Assembly (NCBI GenBank): GCA_018240595.1
Contig: JAFEFL010000041.1
Coordinates: forward strand, 1-56,695
DNA length: 56,695 nucleotides
Origin: Pseudomonadota bacterium
GTDB taxonomy: Bacteria; Pseudomonadota; Alphaproteobacteria; Rhizobiales; Xanthobacteraceae
Direction: 5' to 3'
In this document: positions 21,679 to 32,740 of the stretch, in pieces
Layout: each line of letters begins with the position of its first letter
How positions within the stretch are numbered: position 1 is the first letter of the stretch
Notes under the pieces: model-generated
The model's input: only the letters and a program-made list of their open reading frames with translations
Databases searched by the model: none
What the model was told of the DNA's origin: nothing
Program-made: the position numbers and the translations under genes

Positions 21679-22296
21679 ATGGCGGGACCGCACGAAAACC
21701 TCGAACACGCCGAGCACGCCGAACACGCCTCGCACGGCGGCAACAAGAAGATCGCGCTGCTGATCTCGGTGCTGGCGCTATTCCTGGCCTTCACCGAAAC
21801 GCTGGGCAAGGGCGCGCAGACCGAAAGCATCGGCCTCAACATCAAGGCGTCCGACACCTGGAATTTCTTCCAGGCCAAGACCATCCGTCAGACCGCCATT
21901 CGCACCGCCGCCGACAATCTCGCCGCCATCGCGCCGTCGATCGAGAAGCCGGAGATCAAGGCGGCGATGGAGAAGCAGATCGAGACCTGGCGCGCCACCG
22001 TGGCGCGCTACGAGTCCGATCCGAAGGAGAAAGACGGCCGCAAGGAATTGCGCGAGCAGGCCGAGGGCTACGAACACCAGCGCGATTATCAACTGGCGCG
22101 CTATCACCAGTTCGAGCTCGGCTCGGCGGCATTCCAGATCGGCATCGTGCTGGCGTCGGCCGAAGTCATCACCGGCATGGCGGTGCTCGGCTGGCTGTCC
22201 GGCCTCGTCGGTCTCGTCGGCCTGATCTTCAGCGCCTTCGGCCTGTGGGCGCCTCACGCACTCGACTTCCTGCTGCACGCCAGCGGCGCGCACTGA
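21679..22296 (+). CDS. DUF4337 family membrane protein
   Basis: A 205-residue protein of unknown function. The N-terminus has a His/Glu-rich run (HENLEHAEHAEHASHGG) that could bind metal (inference). One membrane segment (about 24-42, IALLISVLALFLAFTET) follows, then a central helical region (about 50-140, rich in Lys, Glu and Arg) and two C-terminal membrane segments (about 150-200). ATG 21679 is preceded by AGGGGA at a suitable distance; the frame is open upstream inside xerC but this start fits the family. It lies 82 bp after xerC and converges on the next gene. Confidence 0.8.
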   Translation: MAGPHENLEHAEHAEHASHGGNKKIALLISVLALFLAFTETLGKGAQTESIGLNIKASDTWNFFQAKTIRQTAIRTAADNLAAIAPSIEKPEIKAAMEKQIETWRATVARYESDPKEKDGRKELREQAEGYEHQRDYQLARYHQFELGSAAFQIGIVLASAEVITGMAVLGWLSGLVGLVGLIFSAFGLWAPHALDFLLHASGAH

Positions 22297-22301
22297 AACG
22301 G

Positions 22302-22838
22302 TCAGGCGGCGCGGCGGTTGGCGCGGCGCCGCAATCGTTTCAGCCAATGCAGGAAGCCGCCGCGCTCTGACCTGAAGCGCGCGGCGATCTCTTTCATGCG
22401 CAGGCGCACCGGCTCGGTGATGGCGTGCGCCCAGGCGCGCACGCGCAGCATCCATTCATAGAGCGCGCGGAACCACGCCATCTGCAACAGCTTGTGGCGC
22501 GTCGCATCGAAGATGAAGGCGGTGACGCCGACGCCGATCAATTTGGCGGCGAGAATGACGGCAATGGCGCCGAGCCATTGCCCGGTGGCGAGGAAATAGA
22601 CCTCGGCAAACTTCAGCGGCAGCAGCACGACGCCGAGCGTGACGACGAAGACGATGAGCGTCGCCCAGGGCGGCAGCCGCTCGATCGCCTGCGCCAGCCA
22701 TCGCTTGAAAGAAGCCCACGGAATGAAGCCGACGAGGCGCGCCACCACCGGAGACAAATGATCCCACAGCCATGCTTCCAGCAGGAACAGCAGGGCGAGC
22801 AGGACCCAGAGGGGGCGGAGCAGGCGGCGCATGCGCAA
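22302..22838 (-). CDS. Unrecognised membrane protein
   Basis: A 178-residue protein whose family I cannot name. Three hydrophobic segments are visible: about residues 8-25 (LWVLLALLFLLEAWLW), 59-84 (LIVFVVTLGVVLLPLKFAEV) and 88-112 (AIAVILAAKLIGVGVTAFIF). A strongly basic C-terminal tail (about 130-178) follows. The short loop ATRHKLLQMAWFRALYEWM after the third segment is likely cytoplasmic. The stop is 5 bp from the DUF4337 stop on the other strand, so the genes converge. Codon use matches the surroundings, which supports it being a real gene. Confidence 0.65.
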   Translation of the reverse strand: MRMRRLLRPLWVLLALLFLLEAWLWDHLSPVVARLVGFIPWASFKRWLAQAIERLPPWATLIVFVVTLGVVLLPLKFAEVYFLATGQWLGAIAVILAAKLIGVGVTAFIFDATRHKLLQMAWFRALYEWMLRVRAWAHAITEPVRLRMKEIAARFRSERGGFLHWLKRLRRRANRRAA

Positions 22839-22882
22839 TAGATAAGGCCACGCGCGGAGGAAAATAAGGCGGGCGCCTCTTC

Positions 22883-23018
22883 CTTACCCTCCCCCTTGTG
22901 GGGAGGGTCGACTGCTCGAGCTTCAGCGAGAGCAGTCGGGGTGGGGGTGGAGACTGATCACGTCTACCCCCACCCCGCTCACTTCGTTCGCGACCCTCCC
23001 CACAAGGGGGAGGGTAAG
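22883..23018. repeat. Large nested palindromic repeat after lpdA
   Basis: Perfect 28-bp arms lie at 22883-22910 (begins CTTACCCTCCCCCTTG) and 22991-23018 (ends GGGGGAGGGTAAG). Inside are a hairpin ACTGCTC...GAGCAGT (22911-22936) and a G-run/C-run pair (GGGGTGGGGGTGG with CTACCCCCACCCC). The right arm ends 6 bp before the lpdA stop codon. The same architecture recurs at 24451-24580 on the other side of lpdA. No protein is encoded. It may fold into a long stem that ends or protects the lpdA transcript. Confidence 0.85.
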
Positions 23019-23024
23019 ACCGGC

Positions 23025-24428
23025 TCACATATGAATCGCGCGCTTGGCGACCGCCATGGCCGCTTCCTTCACCGCCTCGGGCAGCGTCGGGTGCGCGTGG
23101 CAGGTGCGGGCGATGTCTTCGGCGGCGCCGCCGAACTCCATGACGATGGCCGCTTCGGCGATCATGTTGCCGGCATCGGAGCCGACGATGTGCACGCCGA
23201 GCACGCGGTCGGTCTTGGCGTCGGCAATGACCTTGACGAAGCCGTCGGTCTGCTGGTTCGCCTTGGCGCGGCCGTTCGCGGTGAACGGAAACTTGCCGAC
23301 ATTGTAGGCAATGCCGGCGGCCTTAAGCTCTTCCTCGCCTTTGCCGACCGAGGCGATCTCCGGCATCGTATAAACAACGGCAGGGATCACATCGTAGTTC
23401 ACGTGGCCGGCCTGGCCGACCAGCATCTCCGCCACCGCGACGCCTTCGTCCTCGGCCTTGTGCGCCAGCATCGGCCCGGTGATGACATCGCCGATGGCCC
23501 AGATGCCCGGCACGCTGGTGGCGTAATAATGATCGGTGACGACGCGGCCGCGCTCGTCCAGCTTGACGCCGATCTCCTTGAGGCCGAGCCCTTCGGTGAA
23601 CGGCACGCGGCCGGTGGAGACGAGAACGACATCGGCTTCGATGGTCTCGGCCTTGCCTTCGCCCTTCGCCGGCTCGATGGTCGCCTTCAGCGTCTTGCCG
23701 GATGAATCGACCGCGGTAACCTTGGACGACAGCTTGAACGCGATGCCCTGCTTTTCCAGCAGGCGCTGGCTCTGCTTGCGCACTTCGCCGTCCATGCCGG
23801 GCAGGATGCCGTCGAGGAATTCGACCACCGTGACCTTGGCGCCAAGACGGCGCCACACCGAGCCGAGCTCGAGCCCGATGACGCCGGCGCCGATGACCAG
23901 CAGGTTCTTCGGCACTTCCGGCAGCGACAGCGCGCCGGTGGAGGACACGATACGCTTCTCGTCGATGTCGATGCCGCGCAACTTGGCGACGTCCGAGCCG
24001 GTGGCGATGACGATCGACTTGGTCTCCAGCGTCGTCACCTTGCCGTCGGCGGCCTTGACCTCGACCTTGCCCGGCGCCGCGATGCGGCCGAAGCCGTAAT
24101 GCGTGTCGATCTTGTTCTTCTTGAACAGGAAGTCGACGCCCTTGACGTTGCCGTCGATGGCGTCCTGCTTGAACTTGAGCATGGTCTTGAGATCGAGCTT
24201 CGGCGCGGGAACGCCGATGCCCATCTTGGCGAAGGAATGCCCGGCTTCCTCGAACAGCTCGGAGGCATGCAGCAGCGCCTTCGACGGAATGCAGCCGATG
24301 TTCAGGCAGGTGCCGCCGAGCGACTTTTCCTTTTCGACAACCGCGGTCTTGAGACCGAGCTGCGCCGCGCGAATGGCGCAGACATAGCCGCCGGGGCCCG
24401 AACCAATGACGATGAGATCGTAGGACAT
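23025..24428 (-). CDS. lpdA: Dihydrolipoyl dehydrogenase (E3)
   Basis: Flavoprotein that reoxidises dihydrolipoamide with NAD+, here as the E3 of the 2-oxoglutarate dehydrogenase complex. It has 467 residues. FAD site [19 protein letters not shown]; redox disulfide Cys41/Cys46 in [19 protein letters not shown] site [20 protein letters not shown]; second FAD motif [22 protein letters not shown]; and catalytic HPTLPE near the C-terminus. It is the last gene of sucA-odhB-lpdA and is bordered on both sides by large palindromic repeats. Sharing with other 2-oxoacid dehydrogenases is possible. Confidence 0.96.
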   Translation of the reverse strand: MSYDLIVIGSGPGGYVCAIRAAQLGLKTAVVEKEKSLGGTCLNIGCIPSKALLHASELFEEAGHSFAKMGIGVPAPKLDLKTMLKFKQDAIDGNVKGVDFLFKKNKIDTHYGFGRIAAPGKVEVKAADGKVTTLETKSIVIATGSDVAKLRGIDIDEKRIVSSTGALSLPEVPKNLLVIGAGVIGLELGSVWRRLGAKVTVVEFLDGILPGMDGEVRKQSQRLLEKQGIAFKLSSKVTAVDSSGKTLKATIEPAKGEGKAETIEADVVLVSTGRVPFTEGLGLKEIGVKLDERGRVVTDHYYATSVPGIWAIGDVITGPMLAHKAEDEGVAVAEMLVGQAGHVNYDVIPAVVYTMPEIASVGKGEEELKAAGIAYNVGKFPFTANGRAKANQQTDGFVKVIADAKTDRVLGVHIVGSDAGNMIAEAAIVMEFGGAAEDIARTCHAHPTLPEAVKEAAMAVAKRAIHM

Positions 24429-24450
24429 GAATGAAATGCTCCGCTTTCTT

Positions 24451-24580
24451 ATCCCTCCCCTGCAAGGGGAGGGCGGCGAGCCGCGCTAGCGGCGAGCGGG
24501 TGGGGTTTAATTGGCTATTGAAACGCAGACCCCACCCTGCCTCGCTTCGCGAGGCGACCCTCCCCTTGCAGGGGAGGGAT
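24451..24580. repeat. Large nested palindromic repeat between odhB and lpdA
   Basis: Perfect 23-bp arms lie at 24451-24473 (begins ATCCCTCCCCTGCAAGG) and 24558-24580 (ends GCAGGGGAGGGAT). The interior has a GGGTGGGGT / ACCCCACCC pair, as in the element at 22883-23018. It fills most of the gap between odhB (stop 24586) and lpdA (start 24428), so a co-transcript would carry a long hairpin here. The lpdA ribosome site lies outside it. Confidence 0.85.
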
Positions 24581-24585
24581 GAAGA

Positions 24586-25821
24586 TCAGAGATCCAGCAC
24601 CAGCCGCGCCGGATCCTCGAGGTTCTCCTTGACGCGCACCAGGAACGTCACGGCCTCGCGGCCGTCGACGATGCGGTGATCGTAGGACAGCGCCAGATAC
24701 ATCATCGGCCGTACCTCGATCTTGCCGCCGACCACCATCGGCCGCTCCTGGATCTTGTGCATGCCGAGAATGCCGGACTGCGGCGCGTTGAGGATCGGCG
24801 TCGACATCAGCGAGCCGTAGACGCCGCCATTGGTGATGGTGAAGGTGCCGCCCTGCATCTCGTCGATCTTGAGCTGGCCGTCGCGGGCGCGCTTGCCGAA
24901 GTCGTTGATCTTCTTCTCCACGCCGGCGAGCGACAGCATGTCGGCATCGCGCACCACCGGCACGACGAGGCCCTTGTCGGTGCCGACGGCGATACCGATG
25001 TGGTAATAGTTCTTGTAGACCAGATCCGTGCCGTCGATCTCGGCGTTGACCGCCGGGATGTCGTGCAGCGCCGCGATACAGGCCTTCACGAAGAAGCCCA
25101 TGAAGCCGAGCTTCACGCCGTGCTTCTTCTCGAACAGCTCCTTGTACTGGTTGCGCATCGCCATCACCGTGGTCATGTCGACCTCGTTGAAGGTCGTCAG
25201 CATGGCGGCGGTGTTCTGCGCGTCCTTGAGGCGGCGGGCGATGGTCTGGCGCAGCTTGGTCATGCGCACGCGCTCTTCGCGCGAAGCATCGTCCGGCGCC
25301 GAAGGCGCCCGCATCTGCACCGGCGCGGCGACCGGCGTCGGCTGCGCGGCCGCACGTTCGATGGCGGCGAGCATGTCGCCCTTGGTCACCTGACCGTGCA
25401 GGCCGGTGCCGGCAACGGTCGACGGATCGACACCGGACTCAGCGGCCATCTTGCGCACCGACGGCGCCTGCGTGGTGTTGACCGCGGCCGGCGCGGCGGC
25501 AGCCGGTGCGGGAGCGGCCGCAGGAGCCGGGGCAGCCGCCTTGGCCGGGGCAGCCGCGGCGGGGGCAGCGGCCTTGGCGCCGGCGGCGCCGTCCTTGATC
25601 GAACCGAGAATGGCGCCGACGCCGACGGTGTCGCCATTCTTGGCGGCGATGTCGCCGAGCACGCCGGCGGCGGGCGCCGGCACTTCCAGCGTGACCTTGT
25701 CGGTTTCGAGTTCCACAAGCGGCTCGTCGACGGCGACGGGATCGCCCGGCTGCTTGAACCATTTGCCAACGGTGGCTTCGGTCACCGATTCGCCGAGGGT
25801 GGGCACCTTGATGTCAGTCAT
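24586..25821 (-). CDS. odhB: 2-oxoglutarate dehydrogenase E2, dihydrolipoyl succinyltransferase
   Basis: Core of the 2-oxoglutarate dehydrogenase complex; transfers the succinyl group from lipoate to CoA. It has 411 residues. The single lipoyl domain (about 1-77) carries the modified Lys42 in [11 protein letters not shown]. An Ala/Pro-rich flexible linker (about 80-120) leads to the E1/E3-binding domain (about 122-155, [19 protein letters not shown]). The acyltransferase domain (about 185-411) has catalytic [16 protein letters not shown] and ends in LVLDL. It is flanked by palindromic repeats on both sides (24451-24580 and 25856-25930). Confidence 0.97.
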   Translation of the reverse strand: MTDIKVPTLGESVTEATVGKWFKQPGDPVAVDEPLVELETDKVTLEVPAPAAGVLGDIAAKNGDTVGVGAILGSIKDGAAGAKAAAPAAAAPAKAAAPAPAAAPAPAAAAPAAVNTTQAPSVRKMAAESGVDPSTVAGTGLHGQVTKGDMLAAIERAAAQPTPVAAPVQMRAPSAPDDASREERVRMTKLRQTIARRLKDAQNTAAMLTTFNEVDMTTVMAMRNQYKELFEKKHGVKLGFMGFFVKACIAALHDIPAVNAEIDGTDLVYKNYYHIGIAVGTDKGLVVPVVRDADMLSLAGVEKKINDFGKRARDGQLKIDEMQGGTFTITNGGVYGSLMSTPILNAPQSGILGMHKIQERPMVVGGKIEVRPMMYLALSYDHRIVDGREAVTFLVRVKENLEDPARLVLDL

Positions 25822-25855
25822 GATTGTTTCCGTTCAATGATCTTGTTTCGGCGTC

Positions 25856-25930
25856 ATCATCCGCGAATGCGGATGATCCAGCTCTTCCCGCAAAACGCAG
25901 AAAGCGCTGGGTCCCCGCCTTCGCGGGGAC
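25856..25930. repeat. Paired-hairpin palindromic repeat between sucA and odhB
   Basis: Hairpin one is ATCATCCGC at 25856-25864 with GCGGATGAT at 25869-25877. Hairpin two is GTCCCCGC at 25911-25918 with GCGGGGAC at 25923-25930. Both have 4-base loops. It has the same plan as 5876-5953 and 51489-51570. It occupies the 120-bp gap between the sucA stop (25942) and the odhB start (25821). Confidence 0.75.
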
Positions 25931-25941
25931 GACGGCAATAA

Positions 25942-28899
25942 TCATCCCAGCGCCTCTTCGAGGAACTGCTTGAGCTGCGCGAGGTGCTTCGACATCTGGC
26001 CGACCGCGGTCGACGCCGAAGCAGGCCGGCCGGCATAGCGGGCGCGGCGGTGCTTGGCGTTGATCTGGTTCAGCACCCATTCGAGATAGACGTCGACGAA
26101 GAACCAGGCGCCCTGATTGCGCGGCTCTTCCTGGCACCAGACGATTTCCGCCTGCTTGAAGCGCGACAGTTCGGCGACCAGTGCCTTCGTCGGGAACGGA
26201 TAGAGCTGCTCGACGCGCAGCAGGTAGATGTCGTCGATGCCGCGCTTTTCGCGCTCGTCGTACAGGTCGTAATAGACCTTGCCCGAGCACAGCACGACGC
26301 GGCGGATCTTGTCGTCGGCGACGAGCTTGATCTTCTCGCCCTGCAGCGACTGCGCATCGTCCCACAGCAGACGGTGGAACGAGGTGCCGGCATCGAGCTC
26401 GGCGAGCTTCGACACCGCGCGCTTGTGGCGCAGCAGCGACTTCGGCGTCATAAGGATCAACGGCTTGCGGATCTCGCGCTTGAGCTGACGGCGCAGGATG
26501 TGGAAGTAGTTCGCCGGCGTCGTGCAGTTCGCGACCTGCATGTTGTCTTCGGCGCACATCTGCAGATAGCGCTCGAGGCGCGCCGAGGAGTGTTCCGGGC
26601 CCTGCCCCTCGTAGCCGTGCGGCAGCAGGCAGACGAGGCCCGACATACGCAGCCACTTGCGCTCGGCCGACGAGATGAACTGGTCGAACACGACCTGGGC
26701 GCCGTTGGCGAAGTCGCCGAACTGCGCTTCCCACAGCGTCAGCGTGCCCGGCTCGGCGGTGGAGTAGCCGTACTCGAAGCCGAGCACGGCCTCTTCCGAC
26801 AGCATCGAGTTCAGGACTTCGTACTTGGCCTGACCTTTGCCGAGATTGTTGAACGGCACGTAGCGCTTCTCGGTGTCCTGGTCGAACAGCACCGAATGGC
26901 GCTGCGAGAAGGTGCCGCGTTCGGAGTCCTGGCCGGACAGGCGCACCGGGCTGCCTTCCTTGAGCAGCGTGCAGAAGGCCAGCGCTTCCGCGGTCGCCCA
27001 GTCGATACCCTCGCCGGTTTCGATCGCCTTGGCACGGTTGTCGAGGAAACGCTGCACCGTCTTGTGGACGTTGAAGTCCTTCGGAACGGTGGTGATCGCC
27101 TTGCCGATCTCGCGCAGCTCATTGAGCGGAACGCCGGTATTGCCCTTGCGCGGATCGTCGGCGTCGGCGGCGGCCTTGAGACCGGACCAGCGGCCGTCGA
27201 GCCAGTCCGCCTTGTTCGGCTTGTAGCCTTGGCCGGCTTCGAATTCGGCGTCGAGGCGCGAGCGCCAGTCGGCGCGCATCTTGTCGACTTCGCCGTCGGT
27301 GACGACGCCCTCGGCGATCAGCTTCTCCGAGTAGATTTCCAGCGTCGACTTGTGGGCGCGGATCTTCTTGTACATCACCGGCTGGGTGAAAGCCGGCTCG
27401 TCGCCCTCGTTGTGGCCGAAGCGGCGGTAGCACCACATGTCGATGACGACCGGCTGCTGGAACTGCATGCGGTACTCGATCGCGACCTTGGCCGCGAAAG
27501 TGACCGCTTCCGGATCGTCGCCGTTCACGTGCAGGATTAGCGCCTCGATCATCTTGGCGACGTCGGACGGATAGGGCGACGAACGCGAATAGCGCGGATA
27601 GGTCGTGAAGCCGATCTGGTTGTTGACGATGAAGTGGATCGAGCCGCCGGTGCGGTAGCCCTTGAGGCCCGACAGGCCGAAGCATTCCGCCACCACGCCC
27701 TGGCCGGCAAACGCCGCGTCACCGTGCATCAGCAGCGGCAGCACGGCCGTGCGGTCCTCCGGCGGGCAGCGGTGCTGGTCCTGCTTGGCGCGCACCTTGC
27801 CGAGCGTCACCGGATCGACGATCTCCAGATGCGACGGGTTCGGCGTCAGCGACAGATGCACCTTGTTGTTGTCGAACTCGCGGTCAGCCGAAGCGCCGAG
27901 ATGGTACTTCACGTCGCCGGAGCCTTCGACTTCGTCCGGCGTCGCCGAGCCGCCCTTGAATTCGTGGAACAGCACGCGGTGCGGCTTGCCCATCACCTGG
28001 GTGAGCACGTTGAGGCGGCCGCGATGCGGCATGCCGAGCACGATCTCCTTCACGCCGAGATTGCCGCCGCGCTTGATGATCTGCTCGAGCGCCGGGATCA
28101 GCGCCTCGCCGCCGTCGAGACCGAAGCGCTTGGTGCCGGTGAACTTCACGTCGAGAAATTTCTCGAAGCCCTCGGCTTCGACCAGCTTGTTGAGGATCGC
28201 GCGCTTGCCCTCGCGGGTGAACTGGATCTCCTTGTCGCGGCCCTCGATGCGCTCCTGAATCCACGCCTTTTGCGCGGCGTTCGAGATGTGCATGAACTCG
28301 ATGCCGAGCGTCTGGCAGTAGGTCCGGCGCAGGATGGCAACGATCTCGCGCATCGACGCGAATTCGAGGCCGAGCACCTTGTCGAGGAAGATCTTGCGGT
28401 CCATGTCGGCTTCGGTGAAGCCGTAGGACGCGGACATCAGTTCTTCTTCGTTCGGCTCTTCCTGGATCGCAAGCGGATCGAGCTTGGCGTGGAAGTGGCC
28501 GCGAATTCGGTAGGCGCGGATCAGCATCAGCGCGTGGATCGAATCGCGCGTCGCCTGCATCACATCGGCGTTCGACAGGTCGACGCCCTTGGCCTGCGCC
28601 GTCTTGGCGATCTTCTCGCCGATCTTCTTTTCGGTTTCGGCCCACTGCCCATCGAGCGCGGCGACGAGGTCGCCGTTCGGCCGGGCGGGCCAGTTGGGCT
28701 TTTTCCACGACGCGCCCTCGGCCGACTTCACGACATCGGCGCTGTTATCCTTGAGCGCCTCGAAGAATGTGCGCCACTCCGCGTCGACCGAATTCGGGTC
28801 TTTCTCGAACCGGGCCTGAAGGTCTTCGATGTAGGCGGCGTTGCCGCCGTAGAGGAACGAAGTCTGAGCGAATGCGGCGTTGGCGTCTTGGCGAGACAT
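25942..28899 (-). CDS. sucA: 2-oxoglutarate dehydrogenase E1
   Basis: Thiamine-diphosphate enzyme that decarboxylates 2-oxoglutarate in the TCA cycle. From the ATG at 28899 it has 985 residues; the frame is open for 42 more codons upstream, but the start with an AGGA motif and the usual N-terminus SFLYGGNAAYIEDLQARF fix 28899. The N-terminal E2-binding segment is followed by the thiamine-binding core (about 220-560, with MPHRGRLNVL, HGDAAFAGQGVVAE and FIVNNQIGFTT). The pyrimidine-binding domain (about 610-810) includes LPHGYEGQGPEHSSARLER. The C-terminal end is VDVYLEWVLNQINAKHRRAR. It heads sucA-odhB-lpdA. Confidence 0.97.
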   Translation of the reverse strand: MSRQDANAAFAQTSFLYGGNAAYIEDLQARFEKDPNSVDAEWRTFFEALKDNSADVVKSAEGASWKKPNWPARPNGDLVAALDGQWAETEKKIGEKIAKTAQAKGVDLSNADVMQATRDSIHALMLIRAYRIRGHFHAKLDPLAIQEEPNEEELMSASYGFTEADMDRKIFLDKVLGLEFASMREIVAILRRTYCQTLGIEFMHISNAAQKAWIQERIEGRDKEIQFTREGKRAILNKLVEAEGFEKFLDVKFTGTKRFGLDGGEALIPALEQIIKRGGNLGVKEIVLGMPHRGRLNVLTQVMGKPHRVLFHEFKGGSATPDEVEGSGDVKYHLGASADREFDNNKVHLSLTPNPSHLEIVDPVTLGKVRAKQDQHRCPPEDRTAVLPLLMHGDAAFAGQGVVAECFGLSGLKGYRTGGSIHFIVNNQIGFTTYPRYSRSSPYPSDVAKMIEALILHVNGDDPEAVTFAAKVAIEYRMQFQQPVVIDMWCYRRFGHNEGDEPAFTQPVMYKKIRAHKSTLEIYSEKLIAEGVVTDGEVDKMRADWRSRLDAEFEAGQGYKPNKADWLDGRWSGLKAAADADDPRKGNTGVPLNELREIGKAITTVPKDFNVHKTVQRFLDNRAKAIETGEGIDWATAEALAFCTLLKEGSPVRLSGQDSERGTFSQRHSVLFDQDTEKRYVPFNNLGKGQAKYEVLNSMLSEEAVLGFEYGYSTAEPGTLTLWEAQFGDFANGAQVVFDQFISSAERKWLRMSGLVCLLPHGYEGQGPEHSSARLERYLQMCAEDNMQVANCTTPANYFHILRRQLKREIRKPLILMTPKSLLRHKRAVSKLAELDAGTSFHRLLWDDAQSLQGEKIKLVADDKIRRVVLCSGKVYYDLYDEREKRGIDDIYLLRVEQLYPFPTKALVAELSRFKQAEIVWCQEEPRNQGAWFFVDVYLEWVLNQINAKHRRARYAGRPASASTAVGQMSKHLAQLKQFLEEALG

Positions 28900-29223
28900 G
28901 ATGACGAGGTCCTGGCGGCTCGATTCCGGCGCGGCATGGCGGCCGCGCAAATGGCTTTGGCGCGTGAGCGTCGAAATACGCGGTTCCTGCCCCCTGCTGG
29001 ACGGGATCCGGCCTTTGCGATGCACCGGCGCGGGCTTTTGCCGCCCGAACCGACGCGGCTCACTCTTAAACCTATTTATGACCTAGTTAAGTCGAAAAAA
29101 GCGTAAGAATGGATATTGATTCACTTCTATAAATCGAGGCCCTTGAGGAATTGGAGATATTTCGCCTGGGGCTCCCGAGCGCGCGTTTTTTCTAAAGGCG
29201 CCCCAGACCGGCAGTCCGCGACT
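28900..29223. other. sucA leader and sucD-sucA gap
   Basis: No gene. About 60 bp around 29060-29135 is markedly A+T-rich for this genome (TAAACCTATTTATGACC and AGTTAAGTCGAAAAAAGCG) and probably holds the minus-strand promoter of sucA, although I cannot pick a clean -35/-10 pair. CTGGGGC near 29166 and GCCCCAG near 29199 could pair around a 26-base loop. The sucC-sucD terminator lies just beyond, so sucA most likely has its own promoter here. Confidence 0.4.
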
Positions 29224-29267
29224 CGCCGAAAAAGAACCGGCCCGGAAGCGCGAGCCTCCGGGCCGGT
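29224..29267 (-). terminator. Rho-independent terminator of mdh-sucC-sucD
   Basis: ACCGGCCCGGA at 29236-29246 pairs perfectly with TCCGGGCCGGT at 29257-29267 (11 bp, 10-base loop). On the minus strand the stem is followed by TTCTTTTTC. It lies 35 bp after the sucD stop. Confidence 0.85.
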
Positions 29268-29301
29268 CGAATGCACGACTGTGAGTTGGGCGCGCCGCGG
29301 G

Positions 29302-30188
29302 CTACTTGCCCTTGAGCACTTCCATCAGCGTCTTGCCGATACGCGCCGGCGACGGCGAGACGCGGATACCGGCCGCTTCCATCGCCGCGGTCTTCGACTT
29401 GGCGTCGCCCTTGCCTCCGGAGATGATCGCGCCGGCGTGGCCCATGCGGCGGCCGGGAGGCGCGGTAACGCCGGCGATGAAGCCGACCATCGGCTTCTTG
29501 CGGCCGCGCTTGGCCTCGTCGATGAGGAATTGCGCCGCGTCTTCTTCGGCCGAGCCGCCGATCTCGCCGATCATGACGATCGAGGTGGTCTTCGGATCGG
29601 CGAGGAACATCTCCAGCATGTCGATGAACTCGGTGCCCTTGACCGGATCGCCGCCGATGCCGACCGCGCTGGTCTGGCCGAGGCCTTCGCGCGAGGTCTG
29701 GAACACCGCTTCATAGGTCAGCGTGCCGGAGCGCGACACGATGCCGACCGAGCCCGGCTTGAAGATGTTGCCCGGCATGATGCCGATCTTGCACTCGCCG
29801 GCCGTCATGACACCCGGGCAGTTCGGCCCGATCAGCCGCGACTTCGAACCCGACAGCGCGCGTTTCACCTTGACCATGTCCATCACCGGAATGCCTTCGG
29901 TGATGCAGACGATGAGCGGGATCTCGGCCTGGATGGCTTCGCAGATCGCGTCGCCGGCGCCCGGCGGCGGCACGTAGATCACGGAGGCGTCGCAGCCGGT
30001 CTTCTCACGCGCTTCGGCGACGGTGTCGAACACCGGCAGGTCGAGATGCGTCGAGCCGCCTTTGCCCGGCGAGGTGCCGCCGACCATCTTGGTGCCGTAC
30101 TTGATGGCCTGCTCGGAGTGGAAGGTGCCGTTCTTGCCGGTGAAGCCCTGGCAGAGGACCTTGGTGTTCTTGTCGATGAGGATGGACA

Positions 30189-30189
<1 letters not shown>
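29302..30189 (-). CDS. sucD: Succinyl-CoA ligase subunit alpha
   Basis: Forms succinate and a nucleoside triphosphate from succinyl-CoA together with SucC. It has 295 residues from ATG 30189, which shares one base with the sucC stop (TGATG). The CoA-binding Rossmann domain starts [20 protein letters not shown] and includes [25 protein letters not shown] and [17 protein letters not shown] are family motifs, and the phosphohistidine site is [14 protein letters not shown]. The open frame extends far upstream inside sucC and should be ignored. Confidence 0.97.
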
Positions 30190-31358
<1,169 letters not shown>

Positions 31359-31375
31359 CGGGTCTCCCCTGCCAT

Positions 31376-31456
31376 GAGACGGCGAACAGCAAATGGTGAG
31401 TAGCGAATAGTCGGCGTGCCTGTTTTTCTATCCACCACTCCCCATCTCGCTATTTC
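31376..31456. repeat. Short GCGAAT-type repeats between mdh and sucC
   Basis: The 101-bp gap holds several near copies of a GCGAAY/TTCGC word: GGCGAACAGC, GAGTAGCGAATAG and, inverted, TCTCGCTATTTCG. Similar short interspersed words are common in Bradyrhizobium-like intergenic DNA. No terminator or separate promoter is evident, which fits co-transcription of mdh and sucC. Confidence 0.4.
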
Positions 31457-31459
31457 GTT

Positions 31460-32740
<1,281 letters not shown>

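Noticed and set aside
22860..23024. CRISPR-like array from the repeated CCCTCCCC words
   Set aside because: There are only two arms in inverted orientation and no regular direct repeats or spacers.
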